A DNA stretch of 32,423 nt from a bacterium (lineage in GTDB: Bacteria > Bacillota > Clostridia > Christensenellales > Aristaeellaceae): NCBI GenBank assembly GCA_004563405.1, contig SFTH01000028.1, positions 1 to 32,423 of the forward strand, in the 5' to 3' direction. The stretch's first letter is position 1. Every line of letters starts with the position of its first letter. Shown here piece by piece: positions 5,115-11,809 of the stretch. Made by a program: the position numbers and the translations under genes. A model generated the notes under the pieces. That model had not been told where the DNA came from. It saw only the letters and a list, made by a program, of their open reading frames with translations, and did not search any database.

Positions 5115-6838
5115 ACGGGCCGCAGAGGCGCGACCGAAGCTGGCCAACGTTGCTGGGAACAGCCGTCCTCGCCGCCCTCTTCACCCTCGCGCACCCCTCC
5201 GTCTTCTCCGCAGGGATTCACCACATGCCCGGAATCGGTCTCGCGGTCAGCACATGGGCGCTTATCGGCCTCGGCGTCTTCTTCCTTGGCACGGTGCACC
5301 TGCGCCGAAGCCTCCCCTTCCTGCTCTGTACCGCGCTGCTCTCCGCCACATACGCAATCTTTGGAAACGACAGACTCCGGCTGATGAACCTTCCGGTCAC
5401 CATCGCCCTCGTCGCCCTGTCCTTTGACGCGCTCGCGGGGCGCGTGCCGCCCACGGATTCCGCGGCGCTTGTAAACCTCCTGCGTCGCCTGTTTCTCGGC
5501 GTTCCCGCGCAACTGGGCGCGCCCTTTCGCATGATCCGGGACGCGCGCTGCTTCCGGGACCGGCACGTTTTGCGGGCTCTGCTTCAGGGAATTCTCCTCT
5601 GCGTGCCCGTTGCCGCCGTGGTTTTACTTCTGCTGTGCAGCGCCGATTCGATCTTCGCACAAGCCGTCGGAAGGCTCTTTGGCGCGCTGGTCAGGTTCGA
5701 TTCTGGCCTTCGCGTCTGGCAGCTGCTCTGCTTTCTCTTCGCAACGCTCTTTCTCTTTTCGATGATTTCCAGCGCACTGCACTGGCAGCCAAAGAAAGCA
5801 GCAGAGCCCAGGCGCGCGTTGAGCGAATTGAGCCTGGGCATGCTGCTCGCCCTCCTGTCACTGATCTACTGCGCGTTCCTGTTTCTCCAATGGACGCAGA
5901 CGGCGCTGCCTGCGTCCGCCGCGGACGCCTCCGTGCAGGCCCGCTCCGGCTTCTTTCAACTCGTGCTGGTGGCCGTCATCACCCTGATGGTGGTTCTGCC
6001 CACCCTGAGCACCCATGGTAGCAGTCGGGGACTGCGCGCGCTCTGCGCGCTGGCGGCGCTTCTGACCCTCGGCCTTCTCGCCTCCGCACTCTGGCGGATG
6101 TTCCTTTACATCCGCGGCTACGGCTGGACGCTGCTGCGCGCCGTGACGCTCTGGGGCATCCTCGCCATCGCCGTCGCCCTGCTCGCCGCGCTGTGCAAAT
6201 GCCTTCGTCCCTCCTGTCGGATTTGCAACTTTCTCACCGTCTTCACCCTCATCTCCTGGATTCTATTCAACTACGCCAACGTGGACGCGCGGATTGCACA
6301 GGCCAATGTCTCTGCCTTTCAGCGGGGTACTCTTCCCGAGCTGGACACACAATACCTCGGCGAACTCTCGCCGGACGTACTACCGGCGCTGAAGGCACTG
6401 GAGGGCACGGACGTGAGCAATGAAGCGCTTTCCCTGGAGCAGCGCTTTGCGCTCGATCGGCCCTGCTGGTACGATTGGAGCCTGAGCTGGCGAAGGATTG
6501 ACGCGGGTGCGCAGAGCGCGCTCCTCGGAAGATGGGAGCTCGCCTCCGTGGATGGTGAGGACACATTCAGCCCGCGTTTCGACGTCTGGAGCTGCCTCGA
6601 ATTCAACCTGGATCGAACAGCCCTCTTCTCGGACGCCACCGGCGCAAAAACCCAGCCCTTTACCTGGACGCTCTCTGGAGATCTGATTCAAGGCGCGGGC
6701 ACGCACAGCTATGTCTACGGATTGCTGCACAATCCCAGCTTTTCGTTCAAGGGCGACGCGCTCGAAATGACATTCCAGTATGGGGATAATATCTTCGAAT
6801 ACCGGCGCGCAAGCGATGTTCCACAGAATGTCGGATGA
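5111..6838 (+). CDS. DUF4153/DUF4173-like polytopic membrane protein with C-terminal beta domain
   Basis: A 575-residue protein with roughly ten transmembrane helices in residues 12-386. The conserved DUF4153/DUF4173 region is visible in RSGFFQLVLVAVITLMVVLP (279-298) and YIRGYGWTLLRAVTLWG (333-349). The juxtamembrane NVDARIAQANV (390-400) and LDTQYLGELSPDVLPAL (411-427) match the family's N-x-DA-x-IA ... LD-x-x-YL-x-x-LS-x-D-x-x-PAL tail. After a WYDWSLSWRR stretch, residues 470-566 form an extra lipocalin-like beta domain (LLGRWELASVDG, TWTLSGDLI, FSFKGDALEMTFQYGD), probably outside the cell. The family's role is unknown. Translationally coupled to the Xre regulator (ATGA overlap). Transcription ends at the hairpin at 6851. 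Confidence 0.82.
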   Translation: MNGPQRRDRSWPTLLGTAVLAALFTLAHPSVFSAGIHHMPGIGLAVSTWALIGLGVFFLGTVHLRRSLPFLLCTALLSATYAIFGNDRLRLMNLPVTIALVALSFDALAGRVPPTDSAALVNLLRRLFLGVPAQLGAPFRMIRDARCFRDRHVLRALLQGILLCVPVAAVVLLLLCSADSIFAQAVGRLFGALVRFDSGLRVWQLLCFLFATLFLFSMISSALHWQPKKAAEPRRALSELSLGMLLALLSLIYCAFLFLQWTQTALPASAADASVQARSGFFQLVLVAVITLMVVLPTLSTHGSSRGLRALCALAALLTLGLLASALWRMFLYIRGYGWTLLRAVTLWGILAIAVALLAALCKCLRPSCRICNFLTVFTLISWILFNYANVDARIAQANVSAFQRGTLPELDTQYLGELSPDVLPALKALEGTDVSNEALSLEQRFALDRPCWYDWSLSWRRIDAGAQSALLGRWELASVDGEDTFSPRFDVWSCLEFNLDRTALFSDATGAKTQPFTWTLSGDLIQGAGTHSYVYGLLHNPSFSFKGDALEMTFQYGDNIFEYRRASDVPQNVG

Positions 6839-6850
6839 ATGCATACGGAA

Positions 6851-6880
6851 AACCCCCTCTGCCGCATGGCAGAGGGGGTT
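6851..6880. terminator. Bidirectional intrinsic terminator between DUF4173 gene and rplQ
   Basis: A perfect 13-bp stem (6851-6863 / 6868-6880) with a 4-nt loop lies between the convergent 3' ends of the plus-strand operon and rplQ. On the minus strand it exits into TTTTCC, on the plus strand into CTTTG. It therefore can stop both transcripts, and marks the end of the ribosomal supercluster. Confidence 0.85.
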
Positions 6881-6912
6881 CTTTGCAGACAAACCTGCGC
6901 GGTCAGCCTCGA

Positions 6913-7422
6913 TCAGACGAGCTCGACGATCACCATTTCGGCGGCGTCGCCGCGGCGCGGGCCCATCTTCACCAGACGGGTGTATCCGCCGCCCTGGCCC
7001 TTTTCCTCGGCGCGCTTCTTGTACTTCGGCGCGATCTCGCGGAAGAGCTTCTCGACGACCTGGTGCTTGACCTGCTTCTGGCGGGCCTTGAAGTCGTCGC
7101 GGTCCTCATCCTTGTTCTGGATGGCGGGGATGTCGTACAGGTACTTCATCACGCGACGGCGGGCAGCCAGGCGGGCGGGAGCGTCGTTGGTCACGGTGAG
7201 CTCCACGATCTGCTGCTTGTCATTCTTGGTCTTCTTCGTGAGTTCCACGGTATTGTCGCACTCACGCATCGCGATGGTGATCAGGTGCTCAGCCATGGAC
7301 TGAACTTCCTTGCCACGCGCGAGAGTGGTTTCAATCTTTCCGTACCAGATCAGATTGGTGACCTGATTGCGAAGCATCGCCATTCTCTGGTCGGACGGCC
7401 GCCCCAGCTTACGATTGGCCAT
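6913..7422 (-). CDS. rplQ: 50S ribosomal protein L17
   Basis: A 169-residue L17, which sits at the base of the 50S exit-tunnel side. Recognised by RKLGRPSDQRMAMLRNQVTNL at the N-terminus and GGYTRLVKMGPRRGDAAEMVIVELV at the C-terminus. It is about 40-50 residues longer than the E. coli or Bacillus protein because of a charged internal insertion (about residues 62-118, with NKDEDRDDFKARQKQVKHQ). Long L17 versions are common in Clostridia. Last gene of the alpha operon, 41 nt after rpoA, ending at the terminator 6851-6880. The ecf transporter and truA genes that usually follow are absent. Confidence 0.97.
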   Translation of the reverse strand: MANRKLGRPSDQRMAMLRNQVTNLIWYGKIETTLARGKEVQSMAEHLITIAMRECDNTVELTKKTKNDKQQIVELTVTNDAPARLAARRRVMKYLYDIPAIQNKDEDRDDFKARQKQVKHQVVEKLFREIAPKYKKRAEEKGQGGGYTRLVKMGPRRGDAAEMVIVELV

Positions 7423-7463
7423 TGCTAGTTCCTCCCTTGATGCTCAATATCGGTATCCCGGCA

Positions 7464-8435
7464 TTATTCTTCGCTGGATTTGAGGGAGAGGCCCAGAGCG
7501 ATGAGCTTCTGTTCCACTTCTTCGAGCGACTTCTTGCCGAGGTTGCGCACCTTCATCATATCTTCCTGATTGCGCTGCACGAGTTCCGCGACGGTATTGA
7601 TGCCCGCACGCTTCAGGCAGTTGAACGCGCGCACGGAAAGATCCAGTTCCTCGATGGTCATCTCCAGAACCTTCTCCTTCTTGTCGTCCTCCTGCTCGGT
7701 ATAATCCACCCGCACAACATTCACCGTCAGGTCGATGAAAAGGCGCATATTGTTGGTCAGAATCTGCGCTGCGGAAGCCAGAGCCTCCTTCGGCAGAATG
7801 CTTCCGTTGGTCCAGACCTCGATGGTCAGCTTATCATAGTCGGTAACCTGACCCACGCGGGTATCCTCAACGGAGTAGCTCACCTTGCGAATCGGTGTAA
7901 AGATAGAATCGACCGGAATCACGCCGATCGGCATGCCACCGATCTTATTGCGTTCGATGGACAGCTGCTTGTTGCGCTCCGCCGAAACATAGCCCCTACC
8001 GCGCTCAAGCGTGATCTGCATCTGCAGATGCGCGCCATCGGACAGCGTGGCGATGTGCAGCTCAGGATTGACGATTTCAACCTCGTCGTCAATCTTGATG
8101 TCCGCCGCAGTGACCTCGCAGGGGCCATGGGCGTCAATCGTCACAACCTTGGGATGCTCGGTAAAGAGCTTGGCAGAGAGAAGCTTGATGTTCAGGATCA
8201 GTTCTGCAACGTCTTCCTTCACACCGGGGACGGTCGAAAACTCATGCTGCACACCCTCGATTCGGACGCTGGTAGCCGCGACACCCGGAAGCGAATTGAG
8301 CAGCACACGGCGCAGGGAGTTGCCCAGCGTCTGGCCAAAGCCGCGCTCCAGGGGATTCACGACGAACTTGCCGTATCGGTTGTTTTCGCCGATCTCTACA
8401 CGTTCGATTTTGGGCTTTTCGATTTGATCGATCAT
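7464..8435 (-). CDS. rpoA: DNA-directed RNA polymerase alpha subunit
   Basis: A 323-residue alpha subunit. The N-terminal assembly domain (about 1-230) carries NRYGKFVVNPLERGFGQTLGNSLRR, the dimer interface. A short linker leads to the C-terminal domain (about 250-315; ELDLSVRAFNCLKRAGINTVAEL and VRNLGKKSLEEVEQKL), which contacts UP elements and activators. Normal length. It follows rpsD after a 128-nt gap, large for this cluster, containing a 7-bp hairpin just before the GAGAGGAGG ribosome-binding site, so rpoA translation or mRNA stability could be set separately from the ribosomal proteins. Confidence 0.98.
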   Translation of the reverse strand: MIDQIEKPKIERVEIGENNRYGKFVVNPLERGFGQTLGNSLRRVLLNSLPGVAATSVRIEGVQHEFSTVPGVKEDVAELILNIKLLSAKLFTEHPKVVTIDAHGPCEVTAADIKIDDEVEIVNPELHIATLSDGAHLQMQITLERGRGYVSAERNKQLSIERNKIGGMPIGVIPVDSIFTPIRKVSYSVEDTRVGQVTDYDKLTIEVWTNGSILPKEALASAAQILTNNMRLFIDLTVNVVRVDYTEQEDDKKEKVLEMTIEELDLSVRAFNCLKRAGINTVAELVQRNQEDMMKVRNLGKKSLEEVEQKLIALGLSLKSSEE

Positions 8436-8457
8436 TCAGCGTTTCCTCCTCTCCTAT

Positions 8458-8478
8458 GCGATCCAAACGTCGGATCGC
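8458..8478 (-). promoter_or_regulatory. Hairpin upstream of the rpoA ribosome-binding site
   Basis: In the 128-nt rpsD-rpoA gap a perfect 7-bp stem (8458-8464 / 8472-8478, 7-nt loop) ends 22 nt before the rpoA ATG, adjacent to its Shine-Dalgarno sequence. No U-tract follows, so it is not a terminator. An RNA-stability, processing or translational-control role is possible. The rest of the gap shows no promoter I can support. Confidence 0.4.
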
Positions 8479-8563
8479 TTCGCTTTGCCGCCGGGGCGGA
8501 CTGGAATATGGATACCAAATCTCGCCGCGAACGGCACTGCCTGCGTTCCTAGGAATGCATACT

Positions 8564-9190
8564 TTAGCGGGAGTAAAGCTCGACGATGAGGTTCTCCTGA
8601 ATCGTCAGATCGATATCTTCGCGCTTGGGCATGGCGTCCACAGTCACCTTCAGGTTCTGGGCGTCGATGGTCATCCAGGCAGGAACGACCTTGCCGGTGC
8701 CTTCGCGCAGGCCCTTGAAGTACTCAGACTCAGCGGACTTCTCACGCACGGTGATCACGTCGCCCGCCTTGACCAGGTAGGAGGGAACATCAACCTTCTT
8801 GCCGTTGACGCGGATGTGGCCGTGCAGCACCAGCTGACGGGACATCGGGCGGCTCGCGCCGAGGCCCGCGCGATAGACAACATTGTCCAGGCGGCGCTCC
8901 AGCAGCACCAGCAGGTTGTCGCCGGTGATGCCCTTCTGGCGCTCGGCTTCTTCAAAATAACGATGGAACTGGTTCTCCAGCACGCCGTAGGTGCGCTTCG
9001 CCTTCTGCTTCTCACGCAGCTGCAGGCCATACTCGCTCATCTTGCGCTGACGGGCCTGGCCATGCTCTCCGGGAGGGGTCGGACGGACGCTCACGGTGCA
9101 CTTCGGGCCATAGCATTTTTCGCCCTTCAAAAAGAGCTTGCAACCTTCACGACGGCAGAGGCGGCAAACGGAACCGGTATATCTTGCCAT
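8564..9190 (-). CDS. rpsD: 30S ribosomal protein S4 (zinc-type)
   Basis: A 208-residue S4, a primary 16S rRNA binder that nucleates 30S assembly and in several bacteria represses its own operon. The start MARYTGSVCRLCRREGC at 9190 is chosen over an in-frame start at 9241 that would add 17 non-homologous residues overlapping rpsK. Cysteines at about residues 9, 12, 17, 26 and 31 (CRLC, KCYGPKC) indicate the zinc-binding form. The S4 RNA-binding domain (RLDNVVYRAGLGASRPMSRQLVLHGHIRVNGKKV) is intact. Located between rpsK and rpoA as in many Clostridia. Confidence 0.97.
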   Translation of the reverse strand: MARYTGSVCRLCRREGCKLFLKGEKCYGPKCTVSVRPTPPGEHGQARQRKMSEYGLQLREKQKAKRTYGVLENQFHRYFEEAERQKGITGDNLLVLLERRLDNVVYRAGLGASRPMSRQLVLHGHIRVNGKKVDVPSYLVKAGDVITVREKSAESEYFKGLREGTGKVVPAWMTIDAQNLKVTVDAMPKREDIDLTIQENLIVELYSR

Positions 9191-9206
9191 TTGTTTGTAC
9201 CTCCAA

Positions 9207-9605
9207 TTACACTCTTCTGCGCTTGGGCGGACGGCATCCATTGTGCGGAATCGGCGTCACGTCCTTGATCATGGTCACTTCGAGACCCGCGGCCTGCAGG
9301 GAACGGATGGCCGCTTCACGTCCGGAGCCGGGGCCCTTGACGAAGACTTCAACGGTCTTCAGGCCATACTCCAGCGCAGCCTTCGCGGCGGTCTCGGCGG
9401 CGGACTGCGCCGCAAAGGGCGTGGACTTCTTGCTACCGCGGAAACCAAGTCCGCCAGCGGAGGCCCAGCTCAGCGCGTTGCCGGCCGTGTCCGTGATGGT
9501 CACGATCGTATTGTTGAAAGAAGAGCGGATATGGGCTGCGCCACGCTCGACGAGCTTCTTCTCGCGGCGCTTGCGGGTAACCCTTTTCAGCTTCGGCTTT
9601 GCCAT
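9207..9605 (-). CDS. rpsK: 30S ribosomal protein S11
   Basis: A 132-residue S11 of the 30S platform, near the mRNA exit and E site. Recognised by AAHIRSSFNNTIVTITDTAGN, the GFRGSKKSTPFAAQ loop and the C-terminal KDVTPIPHNGCRPPKRRRV. Basic N-terminal extension (KPKLKRVTRKRREKK). It starts 22 nt after rpsM with AGGGAGGAATA upstream, and rpsD begins 16 nt later. Confidence 0.98.
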   Translation of the reverse strand: MAKPKLKRVTRKRREKKLVERGAAHIRSSFNNTIVTITDTAGNALSWASAGGLGFRGSKKSTPFAAQSAAETAAKAALEYGLKTVEVFVKGPGSGREAAIRSLQAAGLEVTMIKDVTPIPHNGCRPPKRRRV

Positions 9606-9627
9606 AGCAGATATTCCTCCCTAATGA

Positions 9628-9999
9628 TTACTTCTTTTTCTTACCGGCAGCCTGCTTCTTCGGGCCCTTGCGGGTACGGGCGTTCTGCTTGGTATTCTGT
9701 CCGCGCACGGGGAGACCACGACGGTGGCGAAGGCCACGATAGCAGCCGATCTCCATCAGGCGCTTGATGTTCATGGAAACTTCGCGGCGAAGATCGCCCT
9801 CCACCTTGAGGTGATGGTCGATGTAGTCGCGCAGCTTACCGATATCTTCTTCGGTCAGATCCTTCACGCGCACGTCCGGATTGATGCCGGTGGCGGCGAT
9901 GATCTCATCTGCGGTGGTACGGCCGATGCCATAGATATACGTCAGGGCGATTTCAATGCGTTTCTCCCTGGGAAGGTCGACACCCGAGATTCGTGCCAT
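9628..9999 (-). CDS. rpsM: 30S ribosomal protein S13
   Basis: A 123-residue S13 of the 30S head, contacting the P-site tRNA and the 50S bridge. It begins ARISGVDLPREKRIEIALTYIYGIG, contains a helix-hairpin-helix, the RGLRHRRGLPVRGQNTKQNARTRKGP motif, and a Lys-rich C-terminus. First gene of the alpha operon, with its own strong promoter at 10172-10201 and a structured leader of about 165 nt. A GGAGGTG site lies 11 nt before the ATG. Confidence 0.98.
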   Translation of the reverse strand: MARISGVDLPREKRIEIALTYIYGIGRTTADEIIAATGINPDVRVKDLTEEDIGKLRDYIDHHLKVEGDLRREVSMNIKRLMEIGCYRGLRHRRGLPVRGQNTKQNARTRKGPKKQAAGKKKK

Positions 10000-10165
10000 G
10001 GGATGAATGCACCTCCAACTTGCTTACGCTTGTGATGTCCGGGGCCTGGCGTAGCCCGTGGACGGGTTATTTGAAAAGCTTCGGAAAACACACTTCGACC
10101 CTGCGGGACATCAGCATTGCCTCGCAGGCTCTCGGCGCGTCAGCCGCTCCGAAATCTATTCAGAC
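10000..10165 (-). promoter_or_regulatory. Structured 5' leader of the alpha operon
   Basis: The predicted transcript from the promoter at 10172-10201 carries about 165 nt before rpsM. Two 8-nt arms pair perfectly across 65 nt (10106-10113 with 10033-10040). They enclose a small GC hairpin, CCCG-TCCA-CGGG. The closing arm lies 19-26 nt before the GGAGGTG of rpsM. The E. coli alpha operon is controlled by S4 binding to the rpsM leader. A comparable autoregulatory RNA is plausible here because S4 is encoded downstream, but the sequence does not show a known S4-binding pseudoknot to me. Confidence 0.45.
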
Positions 10166-10171
10166 CTATGA

Positions 10172-10201
10172 ATTATACCACAACTCTGGTGGTATTTGCA
10201 A
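10172..10201 (-). promoter_or_regulatory. Internal promoter of the alpha operon (rpsM-rplQ)
   Basis: On the minus strand TTGCAA (10201-10196), an 18-bp spacer and a perfect TATAAT (10177-10172) preceded by TGG give an extended -10 promoter. It lies in the 393-nt rpmJ-rpsM gap, the longest inside the ribosomal cluster. It should make rpsM, rpsK, rpsD, rpoA and rplQ partly independent of read-through from the S10 promoter 13 kb upstream. Confidence 0.78.
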
Positions 10202-10277
10202 CGAGAAGTTCTCAAATTGCGTTAATTTTTGCTGCAACGCCGTGTTATTTTTTGGGTTTGGGCACAGACGCACAAAT

Positions 10278-10340
10278 TCTGAGCGATTCGTGCGCCGAAT
10301 CTCCGCATTTCTGCATCCATTCCTGCATTTATCGCTCAGA
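10278..10340 (-). repeat. Inverted repeat with mutually exclusive inner hairpin, downstream of rpmJ
   Basis: Two 10-nt arms (10278-10287 and 10331-10340) pair perfectly. A second 6-bp hairpin (10285-10290 / 10296-10301) reuses three bases of the promoter-proximal arm, so the two structures exclude each other. Direct near-repeats based on ATGCAGRAAT lie in the loop. The element starts about 50 nt after the rpmJ stop. No U-tract follows, so it is not a standard terminator; it could be a processing or attenuating element. Confidence 0.4.
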
Positions 10341-10392
10341 TTTGCATCTATTTTGCCAAGCAACCCTGTTAGCGCCGCTGGGCGGAATTCAA

Positions 10393-10506
10393 TCAGCCCT
10401 GCTTCTGCTTGTGCTTGGGGTTCTCGCAAATGATCATCACGCGACCCTTGCGCTTAATCACCTTGCACTTCTCGCAGATGGGTTTCACGGAAGGTCTTAC
10501 TTTCAT
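10393..10506 (-). CDS. rpmJ: 50S ribosomal protein L36
   Basis: A 37-residue L36, the smallest ribosomal protein, at the base of the L7/L12 stalk. The complete sequence begins MKVRPSVKPICEKC and ends NPKHKQKQG. Zinc ligands C11, C14, C27 and H32 are all present, so this is the zinc-binding form. A strong AAGGAGGCAGC lies just upstream of the ATG at 10506. It follows infA by 29 nt and is the last gene before the 393-nt gap, which carries the inverted repeat, the alpha-operon promoter and its leader. Confidence 0.97.
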   Translation of the reverse strand: MKVRPSVKPICEKCKVIKRKGRVMIICENPKHKQKQG

Positions 10507-10535
10507 GGTGCTGCCTCCTTACTTCATCCAATCGC

Positions 10536-10757
10536 TCAGCTCTTCGAACGCCAGGTGATCCGGCCTCTGGTCAGATCATAGGGCGAGAGCTCGATCGTTA
10601 CCTTGTCGCCCGGGTAGATGCGGATGTAGTTCATGCGCATCTTGCCGGAAACGTGCGCCAATATCTTGTGCCCATTGGGCAGTTCAACCTCGAACATGGC
10701 GTTGGGATAAGATTCTGTGACAACGCCTTCAACTTCAATAACATCGGACTTGGACAC
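10536..10757 (-). CDS. infA: Translation initiation factor IF-1
   Basis: A 73-residue single OB-fold protein that occupies the 30S A site during initiation. Typical core: DVIEVEGVVTESYPNAMFEVELPNGHKILAHVSGKMRMNYIRI and SPYDLTRGRITWR. I choose the GTG at 10757 (giving MSKSDVIEV) rather than the ATG at 10784. It matches the family N-terminus and the usual 72-residue length, starts 2 nt after the KOW gene stop, and has GGAGG 10 nt upstream. The longer version would overlap the KOW gene by 25 nt and add nine unrelated residues. Confidence 0.96.
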   Translation of the reverse strand: MSKSDVIEVEGVVTESYPNAMFEVELPNGHKILAHVSGKMRMNYIRIYPGDKVTIELSPYDLTRGRITWRSKS

Positions 10758-10759
10758 GC

Positions 10760-11032
10760 CTACTCTTCCTCCCTCTTCAGCCATGAGCGAACTTCATGAT
10801 TCTCAATGGTCGCGCCCTCGCGCAACCGCGCGCGCAGCTCTTCCACCACGATGCCCGTGGTTTTGAGATGCTTGCGACGCTTTTTCTTCAAGTGCTCCAT
10901 CGTTCTCAGTTTGCCATCTGCAAGCAGAACGAAATCGGAATCCACTTCTTCAATGACGACAAAGCTCCTGCCTTCGTCCCGTCCCATCTTCGAAATGACG
11001 ATTGCGCCAACCTCGATCGGGTATTTGTTCAT
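10760..11032 (-). CDS. KOW-domain RNA-binding protein (L14e/L6e/L27e-like)
   Basis: A 90-residue protein of the bacterial COG2163-type KOW group. The KOW segment is at the N-terminus (VGAIVISKMGRDEGRSFVVIEEVDSDFVLLADG, residues 8-40). A basic KKKRRKHLKTTG patch and an acidic C-terminal helix follow. Such genes sit between map and infA in many Clostridia and are thought to bind RNA or the ribosome; the exact function is not established. Its ATG overlaps the map stop (ATGA), and the infA GTG follows 2 nt after its own stop, so all three are translationally coupled. Confidence 0.9.
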   Translation of the reverse strand: MNKYPIEVGAIVISKMGRDEGRSFVVIEEVDSDFVLLADGKLRTMEHLKKKRRKHLKTTGIVVEELRARLREGATIENHEVRSWLKREEE

Positions 11033-11805
11033 CGCCGCACTTCCTCCGAGACCTTTTTTCCGGGATAGGAGAGCACCTCGGGCTCTCCATCGGTGATCAG
11101 TACAGTGTGCTCGTAGTGGGAGCAGATGCTGTGATCCTGGGTCACAATGGTCCAGTCATTGTCCTCACAATAGACCTTCCAGGTACCCATGGAGATCATC
11201 GGTTCGATGGCGATGGTCATGCCCCTCTGGAGCTTTACACCCCGTCCGGGCCGTCCAAAGTTCGGAACGTTGGGATCCTCATGCATCTCCTGTCCGATGC
11301 CGTGTCCGCACAGATCACGAATGACTCCGTAGCCGTGCTTTTCGGCATGTTCCTGAATCGCATGGGAGAGATCGCCCAGTCGGTTTCCCTCCCGGGCCAT
11401 GTTTGCGCCAATCCAGAAGCATTCTTCTGTAACGTCCACCAGCTTCTGTGCCTCGGGGCTTCCGCCGCCGACCAACACGGAAAAGGCGCTGTCGGACTGC
11501 CAACCGTCCAGTATCAAGCCGCAGTCCACGCTGAGAAGCTGCCCCTTGCGGAGCTTCTTCCTGTCAGCAAAACCATGGACCACCTGATCATCCACAGAAG
11601 CACAGATCGAAAATGGAAAGCCCTCGTATCCCTTGAAGGACGGAATGGCGCCAGCCTGTCGAATCAGCTTTTCAGCCAACTGATCCAGGTGCAGCGTGGT
11701 CACGCCCGGCTCAATTTCATTGCGCAGCGCCTCGAGCACGCTGTGAAGCAGCGCGCCTGCGGTGCGCATCTTTTCAATCTGTGACTCGTTTTTGATTGTG
11801 ATCAT
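11029..11805 (-). CDS. map: Methionine aminopeptidase, type I
   Basis: A 258-residue enzyme removing the initiator methionine from nascent proteins. The five metal ligands are in place: D94 (SVDCG), D105 (QSDSA), H168 (GHGIG), E201 (IEPM) and E232 (HYEHTV), with the substrate-binding H77 (VVHGF). The length is that of the minimal bacterial type Ia enzyme, with no SEC-C zinc motif. The start MITIKNESQIEKMR at 11805 fits the family; a longer frame to 11910 runs into adk. It starts 4 nt after the adk stop. Adjacent to secY and adk as in most Bacillota. Confidence 0.97.
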   Translation of the reverse strand: MITIKNESQIEKMRTAGALLHSVLEALRNEIEPGVTTLHLDQLAEKLIRQAGAIPSFKGYEGFPFSICASVDDQVVHGFADRKKLRKGQLLSVDCGLILDGWQSDSAFSVLVGGGSPEAQKLVDVTEECFWIGANMAREGNRLGDLSHAIQEHAEKHGYGVIRDLCGHGIGQEMHEDPNVPNFGRPGRGVKLQRGMTIAIEPMISMGTWKVYCEDNDWTIVTQDHSICSHYEHTVLITDGEPEVLSYPGKKVSEEVRR

Positions 11806-11809
11806 GTAG

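Noticed and set aside
10166..10429. An 87-codon minus-strand frame in the rpmJ-rpsM gap
   Set aside because: It starts inside rpmJ, has no ribosome-binding site, shows no recognisable protein character and ends in the alpha-operon promoter region.
10478..10495. A parS-like string (TTTCACGGAA) near the start of rpmJ
   Set aside because: It lacks the second palindromic half of the TGTTTCACGTGAAACA-type site and is explained by conserved rpmJ codons. No parS was found in the window.
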